Positions 17,043 through 25,915 of a stretch of DNA of 64,000 nucleotides are shown here, one piece after another. The translations under genes were made by a program, and so were the position numbers. The stretch's first letter is position 1; each line of letters begins with the position of its first letter. Source of the DNA: Paenibacillus aceris. GTDB taxonomy: Bacteria > Bacillota > Bacilli > Paenibacillales > NBRC-103111. The DNA lies in assembly GCF_017874035.1 (NCBI RefSeq), contig NZ_JAGGKV010000002.1, forward strand, positions 310,001 to 374,000, read 5' to 3'. Below the pieces are notes generated by a model that saw only the letters and a list, made by a program, of their open reading frames with translations, made no database searches and had not been told where the DNA came from.

Positions 17043-17637
17043 GGTTATCCCCCCATCTTCGGTACAAGGAATGCTCAATGTCCATGCTGTCCAGCACTTT
17101 GCCTACCAAAAAATCGACCATCTCCTCTAGGGAGCGCGGACGATTATAAAAGGCTGGCATGGCCGGAAGCATGCGGACGCCCATTCTAGATAAGGTTAGC
17201 ATGTTTTCTAAATGTATGGCATGTAATGGCGTTTCCCTTGGAACCAGAATTATTTTTCTTCCTTCTTTCAGCATGACATCTGCTGTACGCTCTAACAAAT
17301 TATCGGATGATCCGTGAGCAATGCCCGATAAAGTTCCCATTGAGCAAGGGATGACAACCATCCCCTTCGTGCGAAACGAGCCACTAGCTACGGTTGCACC
17401 TATATCAGCAATCGGATGATACTCAAATGTGCCGGCACGGCCGCCAAAATGCTCCTGGAGCATGTCTTTGCGCTTGCCGGCATTCCAATCCAATTCATCG
17501 TGAAGGACTCTCCAGCCAGCCTCAGTAACGATTAGATGTACATCTAATCCCTGATCCAGCATAACCTGACACAGCCGAACGCCATAAACAGCTCCGCTAG
17601 CCCCGGTAATTCCTATCACCCAATTGCCGCCGCTCAT
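17029..17637 (-). CDS. ubiX: UbiX-family flavin prenyltransferase
   Basis: 202 residues. It attaches dimethylallyl to FMN to make the prenyl-FMN cofactor of UbiD-type decarboxylases. GITGASGAVYGVRL (FMN site) lies at about residues 9-22, and VIPCSMGTLSGIAHG and LVPRETPLHAIHL follow. Within this cluster it probably supplies the decarboxylase that removes the carboxyl from the prenylated naphthoate. It overlaps the prenyltransferase stop by 4 bp. Confidence 0.93.
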   Translation of the reverse strand: MSGGNWVIGITGASGAVYGVRLCQVMLDQGLDVHLIVTEAGWRVLHDELDWNAGKRKDMLQEHFGGRAGTFEYHPIADIGATVASGSFRTKGMVVIPCSMGTLSGIAHGSSDNLLERTADVMLKEGRKIILVPRETPLHAIHLENMLTLSRMGVRMLPAMPAFYNRPRSLEEMVDFLVGKVLDSMDIEHSLYRRWGDNHEER

Positions 17638-18509
17638 AGGTACTCCCTCACAAGCACATCAATCAATGTAAAAGCAAACATCACAAGGCTGAGGACACCG
17701 TTCATCGTAAAAAAGGCGGTATTCAGCTTGGATAAATCCTGCGGTGAGACAAGTCTGTGTTCCTTGTACAGAATAAAGTATGCAATAACGAGACCTACCA
17801 AATAAAACCAGCTCAAATGTGTAATGAAGAATAAAGTAACTAGTCCTACAGCAGTAAGTACATGCAAGATGCGAGCTGTATTCAGTGCTGCCTTAATGCC
17901 AAAGCGGCTTGGCAAGGAATGAAGCCCTTCATTGCGATCAAATTCAGCATCCTGGCAAGCATAGATGAGATCAAATCCTGCACTCCAGCACACTACCGTC
18001 AAATAAAATACGATTGAAGCCCAAGTAAATTGACCTGTTACGGCAATCCACCCGCCTAGTGGAGCTAATCCTAATGTCAAGCCTAGAAAAAAGTGACATG
18101 TCCAAGTGAACCTTTTGGTATAAGAGTAAAAGACAAGAAAAAACACTGCGATCGGCAGTAGTTTCATTGACAAAGCACTTAAATTTGAGGTTGCCCAGAA
18201 AAGTAATGCAAATGAAATAATAATATAAATAATGACTTGCGGGATTGAAATTAAGCCCGCCGGTATAGCACGATTTTCCGTTCGCGGATTTTTCTTGTCG
18301 ATCGCTTTATCAATCACACGATTTAATGCCATCGCCGCGGTTCTTGCCCCGACCATCGCAAGCGTAATCCAGCCAATCTGAGCCCAGCCCGGCAAATGTC
18401 CATTCAATACCACGGATCCCAGAATCGCCCCCATGAATGCAAAAGGCAGTGCAAAAACACTGTGTTCAAACTTAATCATTTCTAGAAAAATTTTTAATTT
18501 AGTAAACAT
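17634..18509 (-). CDS. mqnP: UbiA-type prenyltransferase, likely MqnP
   Basis: 291 residues from ATG at 18509 (AGGAG upstream). An integral membrane enzyme with about eight hydrophobic segments. Asp-rich motifs [18 protein letters not shown] and [16 protein letters not shown] bind Mg-prenyl diphosphate. Annotated in relatives as 4-hydroxybenzoate octaprenyltransferase. Next to mqnA, ubiX and hepS/hepT, the substrate is more likely a dihydroxynaphthoate of the futalosine route; that is inference from context. Confidence 0.85.
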   Translation of the reverse strand: MFTKLKIFLEMIKFEHSVFALPFAFMGAILGSVVLNGHLPGWAQIGWITLAMVGARTAAMALNRVIDKAIDKKNPRTENRAIPAGLISIPQVIIYIIISFALLFWATSNLSALSMKLLPIAVFFLVFYSYTKRFTWTCHFFLGLTLGLAPLGGWIAVTGQFTWASIVFYLTVVCWSAGFDLIYACQDAEFDRNEGLHSLPSRFGIKAALNTARILHVLTAVGLVTLFFITHLSWFYLVGLVIAYFILYKEHRLVSPQDLSKLNTAFFTMNGVLSLVMFAFTLIDVLVREYL

Positions 18510-18516
18510 ATGCGCA

Positions 18517-19272
18517 TTACTCTCCTGATTTCGTTTTCCCCTTGGTGCCAATATGCAAGGCTGCAACTCCGCCTGTTAGCGGGTAAGCCTGTACACTATC
18601 TAATCCTAGGTTCGTAAATATTGCCGCAAGTTGTTTGTGATCGGGAAAAGTGATTAATGATTCCGGAAGCCATTTATACTGCTCATACTTCTGGACAATC
18701 ATTTTCCCCAAGAAAGGCAGGACGCGTTGGAAATAAAAATAATAGATCGACTTGAACGGCTGCCACGTCGGCTTGGACAACTCTAGAGACACAACTAGCC
18801 CTCCTGGCTTAACGACACGCTGCATTTCACGAATGACCTGCTCCAAATCGGGAACATTACGAAGGGCAAATCCGATCGTTGCGTAATCAAACGTGTTGTC
18901 GTCAAACGGAAGACTCATCGCGTTGCCTTGAATTAACTCAATCTGCTTGTCCAGGTGAAGCTGCTTAATTTTCTCAGCGCCATAATCCAGCATGTTCTGG
19001 CTGAAATCCAGCCCGACCATCTTTCCCGTGCCGCTTGCCCTGGCTAACGAAATCGTCCAGTCACACGTCCCGCAGCATAAATCGATGGCTGTTTCCCCTG
19101 GCTTAACATTCATCTTCTTCATTGTGAATTTGCGCCACGCTTTATGCCTGTTGAAGCTTAAGATATTGTTCATTAAATCATACTTTGGCGCAATGCTTTC
19201 GAAGACGGAGTGCACGAATTCTTCTTTGGACTTTTGGGTTTTGGCTTGTGATTTGGTTTTTGTCATATTCAT
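18517..19272 (-). CDS. ubiE: Demethylmenaquinone methyltransferase (MenG/UbiE)
   Basis: 251 residues. SAM-dependent C-methylation that finishes menaquinone. Family motifs are FESIAPKYDLMNNILS, AIDLCCGTCDWT (SAM site), VGLDFSQNML, YATIGFALRNV and PGGLVVSLELSKP. Called MenG, MenH or UbiE in different sources. It lies between hepS and the prenyltransferase gene. Confidence 0.95.
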   Translation of the reverse strand: MNMTKTKSQAKTQKSKEEFVHSVFESIAPKYDLMNNILSFNRHKAWRKFTMKKMNVKPGETAIDLCCGTCDWTISLARASGTGKMVGLDFSQNMLDYGAEKIKQLHLDKQIELIQGNAMSLPFDDNTFDYATIGFALRNVPDLEQVIREMQRVVKPGGLVVSLELSKPTWQPFKSIYYFYFQRVLPFLGKMIVQKYEQYKWLPESLITFPDHKQLAAIFTNLGLDSVQAYPLTGGVAALHIGTKGKTKSGE

Positions 19273-19285
19273 CTGTCAGGTCACC

Positions 19286-20152
19286 TCAAATTTCTTCCAG
19301 CACTTTGGGCTGCTTGGCTAAAAATCGCAGGAATGGCTCTCCTATGTGAAAGAGTTCACTAATTAGTTTGTCCGATTCAAGCTGTTGCACGCTGGATTGT
19401 AACATCTTCGTTTGAGAATCCAGCATCTGATACAGTTGCGAAGTGATATGATATTTATGCTGCAAGGTGCGAACTTTGGCTTGATCCGATTCCTCCGCTT
19501 GAAGCTGCTTTCGTTCATCCTTCGTGCCATGCTGCAGAATGTGCCAGAATCCCCAACTCCCCTTGAAATTGGCCCCGGATTCCATGCGAAAAATTTCTTC
19601 AAAAATGACCTCACACTTCGCGTAGCTCCTCAAAATCTCCGGCCATGCTTGGTCATATACCTCAGACATAAATTCCGAGAATGACAAAAAAAGCTGAGAT
19701 TTTATTTCCACCGTTTGGTGAATGTAATCTTCTGCCGATAATTTCAATTGCTTCATTTTCATGTACGTGTTCATCTTTAATCGGTTTACTTCACAAATCG
19801 CATTCGACAGTTGCTTAATCATGTCAATTTGACCGGCCCCGGCAAGGAGATGATAGAAACGGGAACTGAAATAATCCCCAGCAAGAACCTTTAACTGTCT
19901 GGATCTTGCCGCCTTTTTCTCTTTGATGTCATTCGAAACCGTAACCATGTCATGAGTGTCGAGTGCAAGCTGCACGAGCGAAGTTGCTAGCGTATACAAC
20001 TCACTGGATGTGCTTAATTTACTATTTCCGTTCAAGAAAGCAAACAACAGACGCGTGCGCAGCTCCGGGAAATCGGGCAAGTCTGTGTGAATTTGGATCA
20101 TATCATACTCCGTGTACTGCTTGGCGATCTCTGGGATCCGATAAGAATTCAT
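19286..20152 (-). CDS. hepS: Heptaprenyl diphosphate synthase component I
   Basis: 288 residues from ATG at 20152 with GGAGG 7 nt upstream. Mostly helical, lacking DDxxD motifs as expected for the non-catalytic subunit that sets chain length with HepT. Family features are the N-terminal FPELRTRLLFAFL stretch, GDYFSSRFYHLLAGAGQIDMI and the C-terminal FHIGEPFLRFLA. First gene of the menaquinone subcluster, just after a promoter. Confidence 0.9.
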   Translation of the reverse strand: MNSYRIPEIAKQYTEYDMIQIHTDLPDFPELRTRLLFAFLNGNSKLSTSSELYTLATSLVQLALDTHDMVTVSNDIKEKKAARSRQLKVLAGDYFSSRFYHLLAGAGQIDMIKQLSNAICEVNRLKMNTYMKMKQLKLSAEDYIHQTVEIKSQLFLSFSEFMSEVYDQAWPEILRSYAKCEVIFEEIFRMESGANFKGSWGFWHILQHGTKDERKQLQAEESDQAKVRTLQHKYHITSQLYQMLDSQTKMLQSSVQQLESDKLISELFHIGEPFLRFLAKQPKVLEEI

Positions 20153-20217
20153 GCAAAAGCCTCCGTAACCATGTGCCAAATCTCTTTTATGTCACTTCTT
20201 AAGTTTCAATTCAAATC

Positions 20218-20226
20218 ATTATATCA
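20218..20226 (-). promoter_or_regulatory. Putative extended -10 promoter of hepS
   Basis: On the minus strand TGATATAAT (TGnTATAAT) lies 66 bp before hepS. The -35 region is poor, typical of extended -10 promoters. Confidence 0.5.
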
Positions 20227-20252
20227 TAACAAGTTGACAGAAGCACATTTAA

Positions 20253-20786
20253 TTATAAAGGATATCTTTGCTGCCATTTGGAGGTGTACGTAATACGAAA
20301 CCGGTTCTGCAATTCCTGCTCGAGCTGAATAAGGCTGAGTTCGTTTGCGCTCTTCTCCATATCCTTCCCAGATTCACGTTCGGCAACCATCGCAAGCACT
20401 AGCTGCGTTGAAGTATTTTCCGTCGTGTTGGAATAATCAATGACTCGAACCCATACTTGATTCACATTTTTTGTTTTCATCAGCATGGTCTGGGCAAGCG
20501 TGTACAGATCCCGGTAAACGGCGGCTGAATCGGCATTTTTGGGCAAGCTCAAATCAAGCGACATGCGGGTATTGCTCAGCTCGACCTTGCGGATCCGCAT
20601 TTGTAACGGAACTTGAACGAGTAAATCCGGCAAATTATTGTCCGTGACCTGCCCGACGCGGTTGGATGGCCAACGATAAGGCGAGTTTACCCCCATCGAA
20701 CTATCCATTTTAGGCAATAAAGATAAACAAATAACAATGACAATAGATATCGCTAACGTCATGACGATCCGCATCGACCATTTCAT
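20253..20786 (-). CDS. Hypothetical membrane-anchored protein
   Basis: 177 residues from ATG at 20786 (GGAGGTG 8 nt upstream). One N-terminal hydrophobic segment (about residues 5-23, IVMTLAISIVIVICLSLL) and an extracellular part with DLLVQVPLQMRIRKVEL, a VYRDLYTLAQTML helix and a glutamine-rich C-terminal region. No family recognised. It sits between mtrB and hepS, where B. subtilis has no gene. Confidence 0.8.
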   Translation of the reverse strand: MKWSMRIVMTLAISIVIVICLSLLPKMDSSMGVNSPYRWPSNRVGQVTDNNLPDLLVQVPLQMRIRKVELSNTRMSLDLSLPKNADSAAVYRDLYTLAQTMLMKTKNVNQVWVRVIDYSNTTENTSTQLVLAMVAERESGKDMEKSANELSLIQLEQELQNRFRITYTSKWQQRYPL

Positions 20787-20875
20787 ATTGGATTGCACCT
20801 CCAAGCTATTCGGCAAGAGCAAAACAGGCTGCGCAAAACTACTTCTATTACAAGCTCTATACAACCATTGTACAA

Positions 20876-20903
20876 AGAAAAAAAGCAGGCTATGCCTGCT
20901 TTA
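20876..20903 (-). terminator. Terminator after mtrB
   Basis: On the minus strand AAAGCAGGC-ata-GCCTGCTTT is followed by TTTTT, 12 nt after the mtrB stop. Confidence 0.88.
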
Positions 20904-20914
20904 TCAATAATAAA

Positions 20915-21160
20915 TTATTCTTCTGTATCCACGGTGCCATACTTCGTAATAATAAGCGCCTTGCCTCTCACTTTAACAGCGGAGGTGTGCTCTGTAAATT
21001 GGGCGATCATAACCTCGCCTTTGTCCAATTTTTCCGTATGATGAAAGCGCGTGTCTTGACCGCGTGTTAATCCAATCACATGAACACCATTGTCTTTCGC
21101 TTTAATAACGAAATATTCATTGCCGTTCGAATTCGTTTGATTCTTATTCGTATCTTCCAT
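20915..21160 (-). CDS. mtrB: Tryptophan RNA-binding attenuation protein (TRAP)
   Basis: 81 residues from ATG at 21160, with GGAGG 6 nt upstream; an in-frame ATG lies two codons before it. The core [31 protein letters not shown] and [18 protein letters not shown] matches the B. subtilis protein closely from memory, including the loop residues that bind L-tryptophan and the Lys/Arg positions contacting GAG/UAG RNA. An 11-mer ring that, with tryptophan, binds the trp leader; its target is at 10424-10500. The N-terminal extension NTNKNQ-type tail (about 15 residues, Asn/Gln rich) is longer than in B. subtilis. folE (mtrA), its usual partner, is absent here. Confidence 0.95.
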   Translation of the reverse strand: MEDTNKNQTNSNGNEYFVIKAKDNGVHVIGLTRGQDTRFHHTEKLDKGEVMIAQFTEHTSAVKVRGKALIITKYGTVDTEE

Positions 21161-21235
21161 TCCCATCCTCCGTTCTTGCTTCACTTCATTTCCTTACCTA
21201 ATGATGCCAAAAAAAGCATCCAGAAGTCAACTAAC

Positions 21236-22162
21236 CTAGATTGAAACTTCTTTGGAGGTTGTGTGCAGCCCTTTTTGATAAAATCTCTTGAACTTGGCAG
21301 GCAGCACACGACTTGACCCTAAATGAATAAGAAAATCCGATAGCTTGACGGTTCCGTAAGCAAACAGCATGCCGGCGAATACATCGATTAACCAGTGAAT
21401 CTGCAGGTACAACGTTGAGAAAATGATGGAAGCGCAGTATGTGACCATCATCGTTTTGAAAATTCGGTCCTTTTCTCTTAACGCCAGCAGTAGCATGGCA
21501 AAAGAGATCGATGTATGCATACTCGGAAAGCAGTTCATCACTGCGACTAGCAAAGAGTTTTGATCGGCAAAAACACGGTGCAATAAATCCGGCTGTTTAT
21601 TTACGTACCAAACCTCGTGCAGCAAAATAAGGTTATAAAACGGCAGGATCAGCGGAAATTGCAGCATATGCCCAGATAGAGCGTACGAAAGCATTTTTTT
21701 GATACTGCGTGTCCAAAAGCTTCTCACGATGCAAATCCATAAGGACAGAACGAAGCCGTAATTATATATCCAAACCATGGCTCTATCCAAGAACGGAGAA
21801 GCGATCCATCTTGCCCATCCGCCTGTATTCAGCGGAATCGCATTCATATAATCATCCCAGTGCCAGGGATGGCGGTTGTTTTCAAACATCCAATTGGCGA
21901 TTTTCCACCAAAAGCCGTTTCCGGTTCCATAGAAGTAATAAAATACGCCGAGCAGTGGAATACCGAAAATAAAAAACCGCTTCCAATCCACGTCAATCTG
22001 ATCCTTGCGGACACCCAGCAAACATACTAACAGCAAAATCCAACACTCTTTACTCCAGTTCCCAACTACACCTATTCGCCAAACTAAGTAAATCGAAGCA
22101 ATAATACCGAACATCGTCCAATCTTGAGACTTTACTAGCTCGTTCAGTTTCAACTTATTCAA
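21236..22162 (-). CDS. PAP2-superfamily integral membrane phosphatase/transferase
   Basis: 308 residues from TTG at 22162 (GGGGG 7 nt upstream). The frame is open further upstream, but that stretch runs through a terminator and a tRNA. Six or more hydrophobic segments. The C-terminal half holds CFPSMHTSISFAML and LQIHWLIDVFAG, the SxxH and HxxxxD motifs of acid-phosphatase/IPC-synthase-like enzymes. It probably acts on a lipid phosphate or moves a polar head group; substrate unknown. It lies between tRNA-Pro and mtrB, where B. subtilis carries folE. Confidence 0.82.
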   Translation of the reverse strand: MNKLKLNELVKSQDWTMFGIIASIYLVWRIGVVGNWSKECWILLLVCLLGVRKDQIDVDWKRFFIFGIPLLGVFYYFYGTGNGFWWKIANWMFENNRHPWHWDDYMNAIPLNTGGWARWIASPFLDRAMVWIYNYGFVLSLWICIVRSFWTRSIKKMLSYALSGHMLQFPLILPFYNLILLHEVWYVNKQPDLLHRVFADQNSLLVAVMNCFPSMHTSISFAMLLLALREKDRIFKTMMVTYCASIIFSTLYLQIHWLIDVFAGMLFAYGTVKLSDFLIHLGSSRVLPAKFKRFYQKGLHTTSKEVSI

Positions 22163-22221
22163 GACTGTTCCCCCTAAATCATCTAAGAAGTGCATTTTGC
22201 TTGGAACAAGCCTCTTCAAGA

Positions 22222-22252
22222 GAAAAAGACATCGGACCTTCGATGTCTTTTT
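22222..22252 (-). terminator. Terminator of tRNA-Pro
   Basis: On the minus strand AAAAAGACATCG-aaggtc-CGATGTCTTTTT ends about 6 nt after the tRNA 3' end. Confidence 0.88.
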
Positions 22253-22257
22253 CATAA

Positions 22258-22331
22258 TCGGAGTAACACGATTCGAACGTGCGACCTCACCCACCCCAAG
22301 GGTGCGCGCTACCAGGCTGCGCCATACCCCG
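22258..22331 (-). tRNA. tRNA-Pro (anticodon GGG)
   Basis: Read on the minus strand: acceptor CGGGGTA/TACTCCG (one G-T pair), D arm with AGCCTGGTA, anticodon stem CACCC/GGGTG with loop TTGGGGT (anticodon GGG), T arm GCACG-TTCGAAT-CGTGT, discriminator A. CCA is not encoded. 74 nt. It stands alone between hup and the PAP2 gene. Confidence 0.94.
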
Positions 22332-22409
22332 TCTGTAGCCTAGGCTTACTTATTCACTTCGTAATTATAGTAGGAGATTTTCGAATTGTAAAGGCATTTT
22401 CTGCTATTC

Positions 22410-22448
22410 ATAAATAAAGCCGCGACAGCAAAATGCGGTCACGGCTTT
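22410..22448 (-). terminator. Terminator after hup
   Basis: On the minus strand AAAGCCG-tGAC-cGCA...TGC-GTC-CGGCTTT with minor mismatches is followed by ATTTATT. Confidence 0.75.
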
Positions 22449-22484
22449 GTTGATATATAACGTTCAATAGTATGTAATACGCGA

Positions 22485-22757
22485 TTATTGAATGCCATCT
22501 TTAAGTGCTTTACCAGGTTTGAAAGCTGGAATTTTGCTTGCTGGAATTTCGATTTCATCACCAGTCTGTGGATTACGTCCTTTACGAGCAGAACGTTCAC
22601 GAACTTCAAAGTTACCGAATCCAACTAATTGTACTTTATCTCCGCCCTGCAGCGCTTCGGAAATTGCTTCAAAAACAGCATCAACTGCCTTCGTTGCATC
22701 TTTTTTGGAAAGCTCAGAGGTTTCAGCAACCTTGTTAATCAATTCAGATTTATTCAT
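22485..22757 (-). CDS. hup: HU-type DNA-binding protein
   Basis: 90 residues from ATG at 22757 behind GGGGGGAGGTG; the frame continues upstream but without a site. [37 protein letters not shown] (DNA-binding arm) and [12 protein letters not shown] are all typical. Nucleoid-associated architectural protein. It lies next to spoIVA as in B. subtilis (hbs). Long leader of about 130 nt from the predicted promoter. Confidence 0.97.
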   Translation of the reverse strand: MNKSELINKVAETSELSKKDATKAVDAVFEAISEALQGGDKVQLVGFGNFEVRERSARKGRNPQTGDEIEIPASKIPAFKPGKALKDGIQ

Positions 22758-22894
22758 GCCATTCACCTCCCCCCAAGATTTCTTACTTCCGTTACTTCCT
22801 GTTTTCACCGTTTCCTCAGAAAATATACATGATTCCATGAAAAAACGTTGATTTTCTTAGTAAAAATGAACTTCGAAAGCAGACGAATAAACTC

Positions 22895-22923
22895 ATAGTA
22901 ATATACTACGACATCAATTTCAA
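22895..22923 (-). promoter_or_regulatory. Putative sigma-A promoter of hup
   Basis: On the minus strand: TTGAAA, 17 bp, TACTAT, about 140 bp before the hup ATG. Confidence 0.45.
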
Positions 22924-22962
22924 GTATCGTTTTCCATTTTATGTGGGTATTTTTGCTATAAA

Positions 22963-22996
22963 ACGACAAAAAACACTCTTTCGAGTGATTTTTTGT
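22963..22996 (-). terminator. Terminator after spoIVA
   Basis: On the minus strand ACAAAAAATCACTC-GAAA-GAGTGTTTTTTGT: a long stem with a GAAA loop and T-rich 3' arm, 9 nt after the spoIVA stop. Confidence 0.82.
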
Positions 22997-23004
22997 CTGC
23001 TTTT

Positions 23005-24483
23005 TTACAAGATTATGGCAATTAACCCGCCGGAACCTTCATTAATAATACGGCCAAGTGTCTCCTGCAGCTTGTAACGCGCGTTGTCCGGCATTTGGGC
23101 AAGCTTGCCTTGAATGCCTTCCCTCACAATGGAATGCAGCGATCTGCCAAAAATATCAGACTCCCAAATTTTGAGCGGGTTGTCTTCGAAATCCTGCATC
23201 AAATAGCGGACAAGCTCTTCACTTTGCTTCTCGGTTCCAATGATTGGGGAGAATTCAGATTCGACATCCACCCGAATCATATGAATAGATGGTGCTGTTG
23301 CCCGTAAACGGACACCGAATCTGGAGCCTTGACGGATTAACTCAGGCTCATCGAGAGCCATCTCGGCAAGTGTCGGCGGTGCAATGCCATATCCCGTCGT
23401 TTTAACCATCTCAAGAGCTTCTGCGAATTGATCGTACTCTCGTTTCGCATGCGTGAAGTCTTGCATCAGCTGCAAGAGATGGTCCTTGCCGCGAATCTCC
23501 ACGCCGACCACTTCCACCAAGATGCGATCATAGAGCTCATCCGGCGCAAAAAGGTCAATCTCGGCAACGCCCTGCCCCATACTGAGTCCGGCGAGTGCCG
23601 CCCTATCGATAAATTCATATTCGGCAAACTGGCTGACGACACGATCCACGTCGCGCAAGCGTCTGATATCTTGAACCGTATCGCGTACGGAATTTTCGAA
23701 TTGAGTACGCAGCCAGTGATTCTCATCCAGCACCATTACCCAGCTTGGCAAATTCACATTCACCTCATGAACTGGGAACTCGTAGAGCACTTCGCGCAGG
23801 ACAGAAACCATCTCTTCTTCGCCTGCACTTGCCACACTCATTGTCACAACAGGCACGTCATACCGGCTTTGCAGCTCACTGCGCAGTTCAAGCGCCGGCT
23901 CACTATTCGGCTTCTGTGAGTTAATGATGACAATGAAAGGTTTACCCACTTCTTTCAGTTCATTAATCACTCTTTCTTCTGCCAGCACGTAAGATGACCG
24001 CGGGATATCCGAAATCGTACCATCGGTCGTCACCACGACACCTAGCGTAGAATGCTCCTGAATGACCTTACGTGTTCCGATTTCAGCCGCTTCCTGGAAT
24101 GGAATCGGTTCATCGAACCAAGGCGTATTAATCATCCGCGGACCGTTCTCGTCTTCATAGCCTTTGGCGCCATCAACCGCATAACCTACACAATCAACAA
24201 GGCGCACATTCACATTCAGCCCTTCGGCCACGGAAATTTGAACCGCCGTATTCGGCACGAACTTTGGCTCCGTTGTCATAATCGTGCGGCCAGCAGCGCT
24301 CTGCGGGAGTTCATCGGTAGCCCGGATCCTATCCGCTTCGCTTTGAATGTTCGGAAGCACTACAGATTCCACAAAACGCTTAATAAAGGTTGATTTTCCT
24401 GTACGGACTGCTCCAACAACCCCCAGGTAAATGTCCCCTCCCGTTCGTTCTGCAATGTCCTTAAAGATATCCACTTTCTCCAA
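23005..24483 (-). CDS. spoIVA: Stage IV sporulation protein A, spore-coat basement ATPase
   Basis: 492 residues, the same length I recall for the B. subtilis protein. It polymerises on the forespore surface after ATP hydrolysis and anchors the coat. Walker A GAVRTGKST is at about residues 24-32, and a switch/Walker B-like LVDCVGYAVDGAKGYEDENG follows. The C-terminus ends GSGGLIAIIL, the segment needed for forespore localisation in B. subtilis. TTG start behind AGGAGG. A sigma-E-like promoter lies upstream, in line with mother-cell expression. Confidence 0.97.
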   Translation of the reverse strand: MEKVDIFKDIAERTGGDIYLGVVGAVRTGKSTFIKRFVESVVLPNIQSEADRIRATDELPQSAAGRTIMTTEPKFVPNTAVQISVAEGLNVNVRLVDCVGYAVDGAKGYEDENGPRMINTPWFDEPIPFQEAAEIGTRKVIQEHSTLGVVVTTDGTISDIPRSSYVLAEERVINELKEVGKPFIVIINSQKPNSEPALELRSELQSRYDVPVVTMSVASAGEEEMVSVLREVLYEFPVHEVNVNLPSWVMVLDENHWLRTQFENSVRDTVQDIRRLRDVDRVVSQFAEYEFIDRAALAGLSMGQGVAEIDLFAPDELYDRILVEVVGVEIRGKDHLLQLMQDFTHAKREYDQFAEALEMVKTTGYGIAPPTLAEMALDEPELIRQGSRFGVRLRATAPSIHMIRVDVESEFSPIIGTEKQSEELVRYLMQDFEDNPLKIWESDIFGRSLHSIVREGIQGKLAQMPDNARYKLQETLGRIINEGSGGLIAIIL

Positions 24484-24567
24484 GAGAATCCCTCCTACAG
24501 TTTGGTCGTCAACTGACTTTGAGACGGTAACAATTGACTACTCGTACATTCATTTGGACTAGTAAGA

Positions 24568-24595
24568 AATATATGTACTTTCGATAGAAATATGA
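24568..24595 (-). promoter_or_regulatory. Putative sigma-E promoter of spoIVA
   Basis: On the minus strand: TCATATT (-35, fits the KMATATT consensus), 13 bp, CATATATT (-10, two changes from CATACAMT). About 85 bp before the spoIVA start. Confidence 0.6.
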
Positions 24596-24705
24596 TAGAT
24601 GTGCCATATCTTTTTTTTGCAGCTCATATTTTATGAAGCACATATATGGTTTTCCTCACCACATTGAAAAAATATATGATTGCACGGACGGCAATATTCT
24701 GAAAA

Positions 24706-24740
24706 ACAAAAAAACCTCCTACAGAAACAGTAAGAGGTTT
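24706..24740 (-). terminator. Terminator after the YphF-like gene
   Basis: On the minus strand AAACCTC-tTACtGTttctGTA-gGAGGTTT is followed by TTTT, 8 nt after the stop. Confidence 0.8.
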
Positions 24741-24747
24741 GCACGAT

Positions 24748-25497
24748 TTAAGGCGAGACTTGAGGAAGTGGCTGATTATTCTGCCAATGATAGACAAAAC
24801 TGCGTATAGGTACGAAAAACGATTTGTTCACGAGTATCTCTCGCAAATCCTGGTCCGGTTTTAACGAGCTAGCCAAACCCTGGTCCTGGATGAACTTCAT
24901 AATATCCATCGCATAGTCAATAGCAACCTCACCTGTTTGTTTATTCACCAAATAGGTTACGAGGTTTTGGCGATTGTACACCGACTTGATTTCAGGAGCT
25001 TTCATCCCCAGTTTATTGAAATCTACATATTCAAAAGCTTCATTGATAGCAATTCCGCCAGGCAAATTCCCATCATGGCTTGCTTTGTAGTCATTTATCT
25101 TCTTCTGGACATCCTCAACGCTTTGATACGCCGATAAATCCATCAATTTCACGGTTGGCTTCGTTTCCGCATCCACAAGAACATAGATGAAGATGCCTCC
25201 GCTTTCAAAAGCGTTAGCCGGCACGGTAGTTAAATAGTTTGCTTTTTTCAATTTTGCAAAATCAATGACATATTTCTCATAGAGCGGCGTTGTCATCTCA
25301 CTATTTTTTATCGGCAGAACACCGGTTTTCTCGTGAAAAAGATCAACAGCTTGCTGTACAACGGTTATAAACTCCGCTGGATTAATTTGATTTTCTTTAC
25401 GCAGTTCCTTAGGATAAGCACATCCGCTTAAAAGCAAAACCAAACTAATGACAATCCCGATCCATCTGCCTTGTATGAGGCTTTGAGCTACATTCAC
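24748..25497 (-). CDS. yphF: YphF-like lipoprotein
   Basis: 249 residues. Signal sequence with lipobox LLLSGC (Cys about residue 26), so it is probably anchored outside the membrane. The mature part has AEFITVVQQAVDLFHEKTG and a repeated N-TYLVNKQTGEVAIDYAMDI-type alpha/beta pattern. Its place directly upstream of spoIVA is that of B. subtilis yphF, a sporulation-associated lipoprotein of unknown function; the assignment rests on position, length and lipobox. GTG start. Confidence 0.7.
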   Translation of the reverse strand: MNVAQSLIQGRWIGIVISLVLLLSGCAYPKELRKENQINPAEFITVVQQAVDLFHEKTGVLPIKNSEMTTPLYEKYVIDFAKLKKANYLTTVPANAFESGGIFIYVLVDAETKPTVKLMDLSAYQSVEDVQKKINDYKASHDGNLPGGIAINEAFEYVDFNKLGMKAPEIKSVYNRQNLVTYLVNKQTGEVAIDYAMDIMKFIQDQGLASSLKPDQDLREILVNKSFFVPIRSFVYHWQNNQPLPQVSP

Positions 25498-25522
25498 GCA
25501 TCCATCATCCTATCTTTGTTCT

Positions 25523-25879
25523 CTAAAATAAATCATCCTCGCCATCCGTTTGTCTCGCTAATTGAGCGCGTATGGCCGCCTTTAATGGATCCTCCGGTAT
25601 CGTAACCTGTACAGAACCTATCACACGAGCCTGACAAGCCAGGCGGTAGCCCTCATCAGCTTGAGAACCAAGTTTCAAACGCTCATTCACATTCATAGGG
25701 GCAAGTCCTTTGCTGCTAGGATCATTTACCTTCACTTTGCACATCAGACAAGCAGCCTTGGCTCCGCAGCGCGTACGAATGTGTACTTTCGCCTTACGGC
25801 CGGCATCCAACAAGGTTGTACCCGATCTAACGCTTATTTTTTTGTCATCCGGCCAAAAATGCACTTCCGGTCCATTCAA
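25523..25879 (-). CDS. 2Fe-2S ferredoxin domain protein (first of two)
   Basis: 118 residues, TTG start after AGGTGAT. Cysteines C38-x5-C44-x2-C47 and C82 (in YRLACQ) form the 2Fe-2S site of a plant-type fold, though the first gap is 5 rather than the usual 4 residues. A charged tail (RQTDGEDDLF) follows. Electron carrier with unknown partner. A second, more canonical ferredoxin is encoded at 26528-26821. Confidence 0.85.
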   Translation of the reverse strand: MNGPEVHFWPDDKKISVRSGTTLLDAGRKAKVHIRTRCGAKAACLMCKVKVNDPSSKGLAPMNVNERLKLGSQADEGYRLACQARVIGSVQVTIPEDPLKAAIRAQLARQTDGEDDLF

Positions 25880-25915
25880 TCAGGATCACCTACTTATCTG
25901 CCGTCTTCTCGATCG

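Noticed and set aside
21205..21235. GATGC/GCATC hairpin between mtrB and the PAP2-family gene as a terminator
   Set aside because: The loop is the T-run itself and no T-run follows the stem, so it does not look like an intrinsic terminator.
22163..22294. Upstream extension of the PAP2-family frame to an ATG near 22294
   Set aside because: This stretch runs into the tRNA-Pro and its terminator, and there is a better TTG start with GGGGG at 22162.
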